Shown here: in pieces, positions 33,287-42,031 of the stretch
Position numbering within the stretch: the first letter of the stretch is position 1
How the letters are laid out: every line of letters starts with the position of its first letter
Translations under genes and position numbers: made by a program
Source: Defluviicoccus sp.
Lineage (GTDB): Bacteria; Pseudomonadota; Alphaproteobacteria; MPNO01
Length of the DNA: 42,205 nucleotides
Reading direction: 5' to 3'
NCBI GenBank assembly: GCA_022826125.1
Contig: JAJDVM010000293.1
Coordinates: 1 to 42,205, forward strand
The notes under the pieces: model-generated
What the model was told of the DNA's origin: nothing
Database searches by the model: none
The model's input: only the letters and a program-made list of their open reading frames with translations

Positions 33287-33544
33287 TCAGGCGGGCTCGA
33301 CGATTGCGCGCCCGCGGCCCCCGGCGAACGAGATAGCCGCCGCGCTGGATCGAGAGCTTTCCTTCCCGAAGCGGGCCCCGCAACGTATCGGCGATGATCC
33401 CGGCATTCACGTCGGCCTCCGGTTTCTCGGCCGCCTGCTCGAGCCGCCTGGCGAACGCCTCGTCGGCGATGTGCGGCCCAAGGACCTGCGCAACGCATTG
33501 AGTTTCCGGAGCTGGCCTTTCATCAGGGAGGATTCGTCGAACAT
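33287..33544 (-). pseudogene. Small hypothetical gene with two compensating frameshifts
   Basis: ATG 33544 begins MFDESSLMKGQLRKLNALRR. At the GGGCC stretch near 33475-33479 the sensible frame shifts by one, continuing HIADEAFARRLEQAAEKPEA and later REGKLSIQRGGYLVRRG. At the run of five G (33322-33318) it shifts back to GRGRAIVEPA and a stop at 33287. Read this way it is an 85-residue soluble protein without gaps or stops; read in any single frame it is broken. Both shifts fall in short G/C runs, so assembly or sequencing error is as likely as decay. Family not recognised. Confidence 0.5.
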
Positions 33545-33734
33545 TCAGAAGAACTCTCTTCCCTGTCTTTCGGGTTGCACCGTCAGAATAACGGCGCGAA
33601 CGGCACAGTATAGCGGCCTCAAGGATGGTCTCGTCCCGTATCAACTATCGCGCTGGCCAGTTGCCCTGAAAGTCAAATGATACGATCCGGGGAAGGGCTA
33701 CGGTTTCCTGGTTCCCGGTGACGGCTCGCCTTTT

Positions 33735-33799
33735 CGAGGCTGTATTTCACGGGGGAAGGTTACTTGCTGCCGCGCCGCCCGCAATCCGTTATTCTCGGC
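33735..33799 (-). repeat. Dispersed repeat: SulP-type promoter and first codons, copy 2
   Basis: Partner of 21279-21344: same -35 TTGCGG (33784-33779), 16-base spacer, -10 TAACCT (33762-33757) and GTGAAATAC (33750-33742), 32 identical bases at 33768-33799. Here the GTG opens only a short, unrecognisable frame (MKYSLEKASRHR...). The other side of the repeat lies directly upstream of the cupin gene. Confidence 0.7.
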
Positions 33800-33827
33800 G
33801 GCGAAGTCCAACGGAGGAGACCCCCCG

Positions 33828-34229
33828 ATGCCCGACAGCAATTCCCAGCTTCGCAAGCTCGCCCACGCCACCGCGGAGTCGGCGCCGCTGGTCGCCGGGC
33901 GGCGCGATTTCTTCAAATATCGCGACCTCGGCGTCACCGAAGCGAGCCTCGGCAGCATGCGCGCCCAGACCATGACTGCAATCCGCGGCATGACCGAGCC
34001 GACCGGCTGGCACTATCACGAGTGCGAAGGCCAGTTCGTCTATGCGCTCAAGGGCTGGGTGGACCTCGAATTCGAGACCGGCGAGACGCTGCGCATCCAG
34101 GCCGGCGAATCGCTTTTCATCCCGGGCGGGCTGAAGCACAACGAAATCGCGACCTCGGACGACCTCGAAATCCTGGAGCTGTCCATTCCGGCGGAGATGG
34201 GCACCGTCCCCTGCGACCCGCCGGCCTGA
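33828..34229 (+). CDS. Cupin-domain protein
   Basis: 133 residues, ATG after GGAGGAG. Single double-stranded beta-helix: HYHECEGQFVYALKGWVDLEF provides the two His and one Glu of motif 1; IQAGESLFIPGGLKHNEI gives motif 2 with the last His. Cytoplasmic. Probably a metal-dependent sensor or isomerase/dioxygenase-like protein linked to the nearby catabolic genes; substrate unknown. It is tail to tail with the LLM oxidoreductase gene. Confidence 0.88.
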   Translation: MPDSNSQLRKLAHATAESAPLVAGRRDFFKYRDLGVTEASLGSMRAQTMTAIRGMTEPTGWHYHECEGQFVYALKGWVDLEFETGETLRIQAGESLFIPGGLKHNEIATSDDLEILELSIPAEMGTVPCDPPA

Positions 34230-34230
34230 C

Positions 34231-34263
34231 CCGGCGCGCCGCGGGCCGGCTCACGCGCGCCGG
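34231..34263. terminator. Possible bidirectional hairpin between convergent genes
   Basis: Arms CCGGCGCGC (34231-34239) and GCGCGCCGG (34255-34263) with a 15-base loop lie between the cupin and LLM genes and reach into the last codons of the latter. No T-tract on either side. Confidence 0.35.
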
Positions 34264-35354
34264 CGGGAAAGGCTGTCTTCCGGCATCCGGCCCCTGTTCA
34301 TCTCTGCGAGGAGGGGCCGGACCAGTTCCGCAAAGCCGGTCGCGGCGGCGGCGTGCGGAAAGCCGGACAGGCAGAAGGAGTGGCACCCCGCGTCGATGAA
34401 GGCCTGAAGCTGGTCGGCGCATTGCCGGGGATTGCCGACGACCGCGATGCCGGCGCCGGCCCGGACCCTGGTGATGCCGGTCCAGAGATTCGGCCCGATC
34501 ATCTCGCCATGCTCGCGCGCCAGTTCCTGCACGCGCCGGTTCGCCGCCGAGTTGAAGGTGTTGTCGATAATTTCCCGGCGGTTCGCATCGGTGCCGTGCG
34601 CGACCAGCCTGCGGGCCGCCGCCCAGGCCTCGTCTTCCGACTCGCGGCACATGATCTGCAGGCGCATGCCGAAGCCTATCTCGTCCCCGCGCCCGAACGC
34701 CGCTGCGCGCCGGCGGATATCGACGATGTTCTCGGCGATCCGCTCCGGCGTGTCGCCCCAGAACAGGTGGACATCCGAGTGCCGGGCGGAAATGTCGGCG
34801 GCCTGCGGCGACCCGCCGCCGAGATAGAAGCGGGGATAGGGTTTCTGGTAAATCTCCGGAATGATCGAGCATTGCTTGAGGGTGTAGAACCTGCCGTCGA
34901 AGTCGATGGGGTCCGACGCCGTCCAGAGCCGCTTCATGATGGCGACTTCTTCGCCCATCAGGGCGTAGCGTTCTTCCTTGCCGTAGCGGATGCCGTCGGC
35001 CTCGAAGTCCGCTTCCGCCTGCCCCGCTATCAGGTTTATCGCGAGGCGCCCGCCGGTCATCCGGTCGAAGGTCGCCAGCATCTTGGCCTGAAGGACCGGA
35101 TTGACATAGCCGGGCTTGGCCGCGATCAGCGGTTTGATCGTCTTCGTCTTGCCGGCGAGGAAGGCGGCGATGACATAGGCTTCCCAGCAGATGTTGACGA
35201 CCGGGATCAGGATGTATTCGAACCCTGCATCTTCCGCGGCCAGAATGATCCGCTCCATCATTTCCGGCGACGGCGCGATCTGCGACCCCGGGTCGTTGAA
35301 CGCCGTGGTGTCGCCGTTCGTCGGCAGATACCAGCCGAATTCAAGCTGCCGCAT
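34251..35354 (-). CDS. LLM-class flavin-dependent monooxygenase (SsuD-like)
   Basis: 367 residues from ATG 35354 (MRQLEFGWYLPTNGDT). Bacterial luciferase-like TIM barrel: AAEDAGFEYILIPV, NPVLQAKMLATFDRMTGGRLAINLI, YLGGGSPQAADISARHSDVHLFWGDTPE, as in alkanesulfonate monooxygenases. It uses reduced FMN supplied by a reductase, not encoded here. It is followed upstream, on the same strand and 35 bases away, by an amidohydrolase, so both are probably cotranscribed in a scavenging or degradation pathway. The substrate could be a sulfonate or another heteroatom compound. Confidence 0.92.
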   Translation of the reverse strand: MRQLEFGWYLPTNGDTTAFNDPGSQIAPSPEMMERIILAAEDAGFEYILIPVVNICWEAYVIAAFLAGKTKTIKPLIAAKPGYVNPVLQAKMLATFDRMTGGRLAINLIAGQAEADFEADGIRYGKEERYALMGEEVAIMKRLWTASDPIDFDGRFYTLKQCSIIPEIYQKPYPRFYLGGGSPQAADISARHSDVHLFWGDTPERIAENIVDIRRRAAAFGRGDEIGFGMRLQIMCRESEDEAWAAARRLVAHGTDANRREIIDNTFNSAANRRVQELAREHGEMIGPNLWTGITRVRAGAGIAVVGNPRQCADQLQAFIDAGCHSFCLSGFPHAAAATGFAELVRPLLAEMNRGRMPEDSLSRRRA

Positions 35355-35389
35355 ATGCCTGCCTCCTCTTCTTCGGCGCCGCGTCCCGG

Positions 35390-36838
35390 CTAACGCGCCG
35401 GGATCGGGCGCTCGCGGCGGAGCGCCCTGCCCGGACGGGCGCCGGTAGGAGCGCCGTCCGTCCAGACCGCCTCCCCGGCTACCAATACCATGCGGATGCC
35501 GTCCGCCGGAGTCATCGGGTTCTCGAAGCTCGCCCGGTCGATCACGGTTTCGGGGTCGAACAGGCAGAGGTCCGCGATCGCGCCCGGCTCCACGACGCCG
35601 CGCCCGTCCAGCCCGAACCGGTCCGCCGGCAGGCCCGTCATGCGGCGCACGGCCTCCTCGAGCGGCATCAGGCCCAGTTCGCGGCTGTAATGCCCCAGCA
35701 CGCGCGGGAAGGTGCCCCAGAGGCGGGGGTGCGGGCGCGGGTCGTGCGGAATGCCGTCGGAGCCGATCATGGCGCGCGGGAAGCGCAGCACGCGCTGCAC
35801 GTCGTCTTCCGACATGGCGAAATAGATCGCCCCGGCCGGCAACAGCCTGAGCGCCATCTCCTCGTCGGAGACGCCGTGCTCGGCGGCGATGTCGGACAGG
35901 TCCCGGCCCGCCGCCTCCGGACAGGGGTCCGACCAGGTGATGAGAACCCGCTCGGAATCCGCAAGGCGGTCGGGCAGCAGCACGGTCGAACTCATGGCGT
36001 AGGGATAGACGTCGAGCGACACCTGCTGCCCGGCTGCGGCGGCCTCGACCATCGGCAGGGAACGGGCGGTCTTGCCGTGATGGGCGGCGCCCGACGCCTT
36101 GTGGTGCGAGAGCACGACCGCGACGCCCGCGCGCCGGCCGATCTCCAGCGATTCCTCGACCGACTCCTCCAGAAAGGCGCCTTCGTCGCGCATATGGGTG
36201 GCGTAGAGGCCGCCCCAGGGCGCCGCCGCCTCCGTGAGCGCGACGACCTCGTCCGTCGTCGCGGCCCTTGAAGGCGGGTAGAAGAGCCCGGTCGAGAAGC
36301 CGACGGCGCCCGCCTGCATCGCCTGTTCGACACCCGCGCGCATATTCGCGATCTCGGCGTCGTTCGCAGGCCGGCCCAGATCCTCCACATGCTGCACGCG
36401 CAGCGTCTGGTGGCCGACCAGGAAGAGCCCGTTGACGACCGGCCGGCGGGCGTCCAGCGCCTCCAGATAGGAAGAGAATGTGGGAAAGCGGTAGTCGCTC
36501 TCGCCGCCCAGCAGGTCCATCGGCGGCGGCGGTCGGCCTTCCGGCCGGAAGGGCGCCAGAGAGATGCCGCAATTGCCGGCGACCACGGTCGTCACCCCCT
36601 GGCTCGCCTTGGCGGCCATGTCGCCGTCCAGCAGCGCGCGGTCGTCATGGGTGTGGACGTCGATGAAGCCCGGCGCGACGACGAGGCCGCGCGCATCGAT
36701 CTCCCGCTCGCCGGTTGCGTCCTGCAGCGCGCCGACCTCCGTTATGCGCCCGCCGTCCACGGCGACATCGGCCCGCCAGGCCGGCGCGCCGGTGCCGTCG
36801 ATGACGGTTCCGCCCCGGATAACCAGATCGTGGCGCAT
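35390..36838 (-). CDS. N-acyl-D-amino-acid deacylase-type amidohydrolase
   Basis: 482 residues from ATG 36838, preceded by AAGGAG at good spacing; a longer frame upstream is a shadow. Features: LVIRGGTVIDGTGAPAWRAD, metal-binding APGFIDVHTHDD, VVAGNCGISLAP (family-specific Cys ligand), GFSTGLFYPPS, VLSHHKASG, and a late IGSDGIPHDPRPHPR with the catalytic Asp. Typical of D-aminoacylases/dihydroorotase-like enzymes that hydrolyse N-acyl amino acids or cyclic amides using zinc. Divergent from the MBL-fold gene, 82 bases between starts. Confidence 0.93.
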   Translation of the reverse strand: MRHDLVIRGGTVIDGTGAPAWRADVAVDGGRITEVGALQDATGEREIDARGLVVAPGFIDVHTHDDRALLDGDMAAKASQGVTTVVAGNCGISLAPFRPEGRPPPPMDLLGGESDYRFPTFSSYLEALDARRPVVNGLFLVGHQTLRVQHVEDLGRPANDAEIANMRAGVEQAMQAGAVGFSTGLFYPPSRAATTDEVVALTEAAAPWGGLYATHMRDEGAFLEESVEESLEIGRRAGVAVVLSHHKASGAAHHGKTARSLPMVEAAAAGQQVSLDVYPYAMSSTVLLPDRLADSERVLITWSDPCPEAAGRDLSDIAAEHGVSDEEMALRLLPAGAIYFAMSEDDVQRVLRFPRAMIGSDGIPHDPRPHPRLWGTFPRVLGHYSRELGLMPLEEAVRRMTGLPADRFGLDGRGVVEPGAIADLCLFDPETVIDRASFENPMTPADGIRMVLVAGEAVWTDGAPTGARPGRALRRERPIPAR

Positions 36839-36920
36839 CGCCCTGCTCCTTCCGCCCCTTGCTGGCGCCCTCTCTACCATGCGGGTAAGGTCCGCGGAAA
36901 ATCTGGGGGCGTTCCATACA

Positions 36921-37799
36921 ATGGGCACACGCGCGGTCGGCGAGGTCGCCATTCACCGGGTCGAGGAAAACGCCGGTCCTTCCTTCCTGCCGGGCCAGCT
37001 CTATCCGGACTGGACGCCGGACCATCTGGAGAAGCACCGGGACTGGATGGCGCCGCGCGCCTTCCACGAGCGCAGCGGCAGGCTGATGATGAGCCTGCAC
37101 AGCTGGCTCCTGCGCACGCCGCGCCACACGATCCTGGTCGATACATGCGTCGGCAACCACAAGAGCCGCTCGCGCAAGATGTGGGACAAGCTCGACACGC
37201 CCTGGCTCGACCGGCTGCAGGCGGCAGGCGTTGCGCCGGAGGAAGTGGACTTCGTCCTCTGCACCCATCTGCACACCGACCATGTCGGCTGGAACACCAG
37301 GCTGGAGGACGGGCGCTGGGTCCCGACCTTCCCGAATGCGAAATACCTGATCGGCAAGATCGACTACCAGTACCGCACGCAGCGGCTGGAGCTCTATCCC
37401 GACGAGGAGCCGATGGACGGCGCCTTCGCCGACAGCGTGCTGCCCGTCGTGGAGGCGGGGCAGGCGGTGATGGTGGAGGACGGCTACCGGATCGACGAGT
37501 CCATGCTGATCGAGGCCGCGCCCGGCCACACGCCCGGCCATGTCACCATGGCGCTGGAGTCCGGCGGCGAGGAGGCGCTGTTCGTCGGCGACATCATGCA
37601 CCACCCGATCCAGGTGTATGAACCGGACTGGAACTCGTCCTTCTGCGAGTGGCCGGAGCATGCCGCGGTCACCCGGCGCCGGGTGCTGGAGCGGGTAGCG
37701 GACACGCCGGCGCTGCTGATGCCGGCGCATTTCCCGGACCCGTCCTGCGGCCATGTGCTGAGCGCAGGCGACAGCTTCCGGTTCCGCTTCGCCGACTGA
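36921..37799 (+). CDS. Metallo-beta-lactamase-fold hydrolase
   Basis: 292 residues from ATG 36921 with GGGGGC 10 bases upstream; ATG 36879 would add 14 residues. Zinc ligands: CTHLHTDHVGWNT near residue 115, APGHTPGHV, and FVGDIMHHPIQ, with a C-terminal PAHFPDPSCGHV. Similar to quorum-quenching-lactonase and other esterase-like MBL enzymes, but the substrate cannot be assigned. The downstream MFS gene begins 27 bases later. Confidence 0.92.
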   Translation: MGTRAVGEVAIHRVEENAGPSFLPGQLYPDWTPDHLEKHRDWMAPRAFHERSGRLMMSLHSWLLRTPRHTILVDTCVGNHKSRSRKMWDKLDTPWLDRLQAAGVAPEEVDFVLCTHLHTDHVGWNTRLEDGRWVPTFPNAKYLIGKIDYQYRTQRLELYPDEEPMDGAFADSVLPVVEAGQAVMVEDGYRIDESMLIEAAPGHTPGHVTMALESGGEEALFVGDIMHHPIQVYEPDWNSSFCEWPEHAAVTRRRVLERVADTPALLMPAHFPDPSCGHVLSAGDSFRFRFAD

Positions 37800-37825
37800 G
37801 CTTCGGCGCGGCCGCTTCCTCTCCC

Positions 37826-39043
37826 ATGCCCGAAACGCCGAACGCCGGCCGCTATCCCTGGGTCGTCTGCTTCACGTCGCTGCTGCTGGTCTTTTTCGGC
37901 CAGGGCGCGATGTTCGTGCTCAACGTGGAGCTGAAGCCGATTGCCGAGGACATGGGCTGGCCGCGCGAGCTGCCCTCCCTCGGCTACACCGCCGCCTTCT
38001 TCGGCGCCGGGATCGGGGCGCTCTATTTCGGCCCGCTCTCCGAACGCCTCGGCATGGGCAATGTCGCGCTGATCGGTGCGCTCTCGATCGGCTCCGGCAC
38101 TTTCCTTGCGGGCTATGTGGAGACACCCGGACAGCTGATGCTGGTTTTCGGCGTGCTGATCGGCCTCCTCGGCAATGCCTGCATGTTCGCGCCGCTGATG
38201 GCGCATGTCATGCGCTGGTTCGACCGCAACCGGGGGCTGGCGCTCGGCATCGCGACGGCCGGGCAGAGCGTCGGTGGCGCCATCTGGCCCTATGTCATCA
38301 CCTGGCTCGACGGGACGGTCGGCTGGCGCGACACCTTCCACATTTACGGCCTGCTCTGCTTCACGATCATGGTGCCGCTGACCATGGTGCTGCGCCGGCC
38401 CGCGCCGTCGGCGGCGTCGGCCGGTCCGCGCAAGGCCACGCCCGACGGCCGCGCCTTCGGACTGCCGGGCGGGGTCGCGACGGGGGTGCTGTGCGCGGCG
38501 ATCGTCGGCTGCTGCATCCCGATGTCGATTCCGCTGGTCCACCTCAAGGCCTACGGCACCGACCTCGGCCTCGCCCCGCAGGCGGCTGCGGCCGCGCTCT
38601 CGATGGCGCTGTTCGCCAGCCTCACCTCGCGCATCCTGGGCGGCATGCTGGCGGACCGCATCGGCGGATTGAAGACCTTGCTGATCGGCTCGATCATCCA
38701 GTGCGCGATGCTGGCCGTCATCTCGCAGGCCCGCGAGATGTGGACCCTCTACGCCGCCTGCATCGTCTTCGGCCTCGGCTATGGCGGCATCATCGGCATG
38801 TATGCCTATCTCGTGCGGGAGTATTTCCCGCCGGCCGGCGCGACCCGGCGGATCGCCTGGATCTTCCTGTTCGGCACTATCGGCATGGCCGCGGGCGGGT
38901 GGCTCGGCGGACGGCTGTTCGACGCCACCGGCAGCTACGAGGCGGCGTTCCTCGCGGGCTCGGCCATCAATACCGTGCAACTCGCCATCATCTTCACCCT
39001 CCTCATCCGCGCGCGCCCCGCTGCGAGGCTGGCTCCCGCTTAA
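37826..39043 (+). CDS. MFS transporter
   Basis: 405 residues from ATG 37826. Twelve hydrophobic helices are predicted, with a loop-2/3 motif variant GPLSERLGMGNVALIGAL and HVMRWFDRNRGLALGIATAGQSVGGAIWP in helix 4-5, typical of monocarboxylate/oxalate-formate-type permeases. Probably imports the substrate of the neighbouring hydrolase or molybdoenzyme. A weak ribosome binding site (no clear AGGAGG) suggests coupling with the preceding gene. Confidence 0.92.
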   Translation: MPETPNAGRYPWVVCFTSLLLVFFGQGAMFVLNVELKPIAEDMGWPRELPSLGYTAAFFGAGIGALYFGPLSERLGMGNVALIGALSIGSGTFLAGYVETPGQLMLVFGVLIGLLGNACMFAPLMAHVMRWFDRNRGLALGIATAGQSVGGAIWPYVITWLDGTVGWRDTFHIYGLLCFTIMVPLTMVLRRPAPSAASAGPRKATPDGRAFGLPGGVATGVLCAAIVGCCIPMSIPLVHLKAYGTDLGLAPQAAAAALSMALFASLTSRILGGMLADRIGGLKTLLIGSIIQCAMLAVISQAREMWTLYAACIVFGLGYGGIIGMYAYLVREYFPPAGATRRIAWIFLFGTIGMAAGGWLGGRLFDATGSYEAAFLAGSAINTVQLAIIFTLLIRARPAARLAPA

Positions 39044-39161
39044 GGTCCGGCCCGGGGGCTGGCCCTTCGCGCCGATTGGGGGCTACCATGCCGTTGCCCG
39101 GCCCGGGCCGTCTTCGAGGCGCCGGCCGGCCCCTGCGCGGTAAAGACGAGGAGGAAACGGA

Positions 39162-39614
39162 ATGGCGAGCGTCACCATCAACGGTGAAGCCCGGACGCTG
39201 GACGGACCGGACGACACCGTCCTGTTGTGGGCCCTGCGCGACATGGCGGGCCTGACGGGAACCAAATACGGATGCGGAGCGGGCCTCTGCGGCGCCTGCA
39301 CGGTGCATGTGGACGGCAAGGCCGAGAAGTCCTGCATGGTGACCGTGGGCGACGTGGCCGGCAAGTCGGTCACCACCATCGAAGGCCTGTCCGCCGACGG
39401 CAGTCATCCGGTCCAGGTCGCGTGGCGCGAGCTGCATGTGCCGCAATGCGGCTTCTGCCAGACCGGGCAGATCATGCAGGCCGCCAGCCTGCTGGCCGAG
39501 AACCCGAAGCCGACCGACCGGGAAATCCTGGACGGGATGGCCGACAATATCTGCCGCTGCGGCTGCTATGAGCGCATCGTCTCCGCGGTGCGGCTCGCGT
39601 CCACGGGAGTCTAG
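39162..39614 (+). CDS. [2Fe-2S] subunit of isoquinoline-1-oxidoreductase-type molybdoenzyme (IorA-like)
   Basis: 150 residues, ATG after GAGGAGG. Ferredoxin domain with KYGCGAGLCGACTVHVDG and a later Cys in EKSCMVTVGD. The helical second cluster domain has VPQCGFCQTGQIMQA and NICRCGCYERIVSAV. GQIMQA and the CRCG pattern are typical of the Ior group, whose electron acceptor is not NAD. The stop is 3 bases before the large subunit gene. Confidence 0.96.
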   Translation: MASVTINGEARTLDGPDDTVLLWALRDMAGLTGTKYGCGAGLCGACTVHVDGKAEKSCMVTVGDVAGKSVTTIEGLSADGSHPVQVAWRELHVPQCGFCQTGQIMQAASLLAENPKPTDREILDGMADNICRCGCYERIVSAVRLASTGV

Positions 39615-39617
39615 GCC

Positions 39618-41933
39618 ATGCTGCACATGATGGAACAGGCAATCCTCGGAACCCCCGTCCGCAAGGCGGCGAAGCTCGCTTTCGCCAATGTCTCCCGGCG
39701 GCGTTTCCTGCAGGGCTCGGCGGCCGGTTTCGCCGTCGCCGCCTTCGCCAGCACGGCCGAGGGCTTCGCGCGCTACAAGACCGGCGGCGACTTCATGCCG
39801 AACGGCCTGCGCTACGACCCGCATATCTTCGTCTCCATCGACCCGGACGGCACGGTGACCATCGTCGCCCACCGCTCGGAGATGGGCACCGGCTCGCGCA
39901 CCTCGCTGCCGATGGTGCTCGCCGACGAGATGGGCGCCGACTGGGGGATGGTGAAAATCGTCCAGGCGGAAGGCGACGAGGAGAAATACGGCAACCAGGA
40001 CACGGACGGGTCGCGCTCCATGCGCCACCACATCCAGTCCATGCGCCAGATGGGCGCCTCGGTCCGCCACATGCTCGCCAATGCCGCGGCCGAGAAATGG
40101 GGCGTGGACGCCTCAGCGGTCACGGTCGGCGTGCATGAGGTCACGGGCGGCGGCCACAGGGCCGGCTTCGGCGAGCTCGCCGAGGCGGCGATGAAGCAGC
40201 CCGTGCCCGAGTTCGAGGCGCTCTCCTTCAGGGACGAGTCCGAGTTCCGCTATATCGGCAAGGGCAAGGTCGGCATCTACGACCTGCACGACATCACCAC
40301 GGGCAAGGCCGTTTACGGCGCCGATGTGATGCTGCCGGGCATGAAGGTCGCGGCCATCGCCCGCCCGCCCGTGGTGGGCGCGGAGGCGAAGAGCTACGAC
40401 GCAAGCGCGGCCATGGCCGTGCCGGGCGTCGAGCATGTGGTGCCGCTGCCGGCCTCGATCATGCCGGCCAAGTTCGCTCCCCTCGGCGGCGTCGCCGTCG
40501 TGGCGTCCAACACGGACGCGGCGATCAAGGGCCGCGACGCGCTGGAGATTCAGTGGGGCGACAGCCCGCATGGCGGCTACACCTCCGAGTCCTATCTGGA
40601 AGAGATGCGGGCCGCGGCGAAACAGCCGGGCAATGTGCTCCGGGCCGAGGGCGATGCGGCGGCGGCGTTTGCCGGTGCGGCGAAGACCTTCGGGCAGGAA
40701 TACAGCCAGGCGCACATGGCCCACGCGATGATGGAGCCGCCGGCGGCGGTCGCCAGCGTCGCGGACGGCAAGTGCGAGGTCTGGGCGCCGGTGCAGTCCC
40801 CCTTCGGCGCGCGCGGCGATGTCGCGGCGGCGCTGGAGATGGAGGTCGCGGACGTCAGGGTGAATGTGACCCTGCTCGGCGGCGGGTTCGGGCGCAAGTC
40901 CAAGTGCGACTTCGTCATCGAGGCCGCGCTGCTCAGCCAGAAGCTCGGCATGCCGATCAAGGTGCAGTGGACGCGCGAGGACGATATCCGGCACAGCTTC
41001 TACCACACCACCTCGGTGGAGCGGATCGAGGTTGCGCTGGACGCGGACAACAAGGTGACCGGCTGGCGGCACAACTCGGTGGCGCCGTCGATCCTGTCCA
41101 CCTTCGCGCCCGACAGCGGCCACCAGTTCTTCATCGAGAGCGGAATGGGGCATGTCGATATCCCCTTCGAGATCCCGAACCTCTCGGTCGAGAACGGCAA
41201 GGCGATGGCGCACACCCGCATCGGCTGGTTCCGCTCGGTCTCGAACATCCCGCGCGCCTGGGCGGTGCAGTCCTTCGCCTCGGAGCTTGCGGCCGAACTC
41301 GGCCGGGACGATCTCGAGGTGATGCTGGAGCTGATCGGTTCCGACCGGAAGCTCGACCCGCCGAAGCAGGGCTTCCCGGAGGACTTCTGGGACTATGGCG
41401 AGGTGTATGACGAGTATCCGATCGACACCATGCGCCTGAAGAACGTCCTGAAGCTCGCCGCCGAGAAGGGCGGCTGGGGCCGGCAGATGCCGGCGGGCGA
41501 GGGCCTCGGCCTCGCGGTGCACCGCTCCTTCGTCACCTATGTGGCGGCGTGCGCGCATGTGAAGATCGTGGACGGGAAGATCACCGTTCCGGAGATTCAC
41601 ATGGCGCTGGACTGCGGCTTCCCGGCCAATCCGGAGCGCATCCGCAGCCAGATGGAAGGCTCGGCCGTGCAGGGCATGACCATCGCGCTCTACAGCGGCG
41701 TCACTTTCGAGAACGGCGCGGCCGTGCAGTCCAACTACCACGACTACCAGATGGTGCGTTCGGACAACTTCCCCGAGAAGGTGCACACCCACATCGTGCC
41801 GCATCCCTTCTCGGTCCACGCCTCGGGCGTGGGCGAGCCGGGCGTGCCGCCGGTTGCGCCGGCGATCGGCAATGCGGTGTTCCATGCGACGGGCAAGCGC
41901 ATGCGCGACCTGCCCATGGGCGACACCGTCTGA
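39618..41933 (+). CDS. Molybdopterin-binding subunit, IorB-like, with Tat signal
   Basis: 771 residues. Twin-arginine signal SRRRFLQGSAAGFAVAAFA near residues 27-45, so the enzyme is exported folded to the periplasm together with its iron-sulfur subunit. SIDPDGTVTIVAHRSEMGTG and the cofactor motif LGGGFGRKSKCDF follow, and the catalytic Glu lies in GVGEPGVPPVAPAIGNAV near the C-terminus. There is no FAD subunit, as usual for IorAB, which passes electrons to a cytochrome or the quinone pool. Actual substrate (N-heteroaromatic or aldehyde) is not determinable. Confidence 0.96.
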   Translation: MLHMMEQAILGTPVRKAAKLAFANVSRRRFLQGSAAGFAVAAFASTAEGFARYKTGGDFMPNGLRYDPHIFVSIDPDGTVTIVAHRSEMGTGSRTSLPMVLADEMGADWGMVKIVQAEGDEEKYGNQDTDGSRSMRHHIQSMRQMGASVRHMLANAAAEKWGVDASAVTVGVHEVTGGGHRAGFGELAEAAMKQPVPEFEALSFRDESEFRYIGKGKVGIYDLHDITTGKAVYGADVMLPGMKVAAIARPPVVGAEAKSYDASAAMAVPGVEHVVPLPASIMPAKFAPLGGVAVVASNTDAAIKGRDALEIQWGDSPHGGYTSESYLEEMRAAAKQPGNVLRAEGDAAAAFAGAAKTFGQEYSQAHMAHAMMEPPAAVASVADGKCEVWAPVQSPFGARGDVAAALEMEVADVRVNVTLLGGGFGRKSKCDFVIEAALLSQKLGMPIKVQWTREDDIRHSFYHTTSVERIEVALDADNKVTGWRHNSVAPSILSTFAPDSGHQFFIESGMGHVDIPFEIPNLSVENGKAMAHTRIGWFRSVSNIPRAWAVQSFASELAAELGRDDLEVMLELIGSDRKLDPPKQGFPEDFWDYGEVYDEYPIDTMRLKNVLKLAAEKGGWGRQMPAGEGLGLAVHRSFVTYVAACAHVKIVDGKITVPEIHMALDCGFPANPERIRSQMEGSAVQGMTIALYSGVTFENGAAVQSNYHDYQMVRSDNFPEKVHTHIVPHPFSVHASGVGEPGVPPVAPAIGNAVFHATGKRMRDLPMGDTV

Positions 41934-41959
41934 CCCGCCTCCGGGCGCAAGGACAGGGG

Positions 41960-41986
41960 AAGGGCCGGCCTCGCGCCGGCCCTTTT
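41960..41986 (+). terminator. Rho-independent terminator of the iorAB-like operon
   Basis: Perfect 10-base stem AAGGGCCGGC/GCCGGCCCTT with loop CTCGC, followed by TTTT overlapping the stem end. 26 bases after the large subunit stop. Confidence 0.88.
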
Positions 41987-42031
41987 CACTGGCGGGCGGC
42001 AATGCAAGGTGAGCAACCGGGTGGACGGGTA

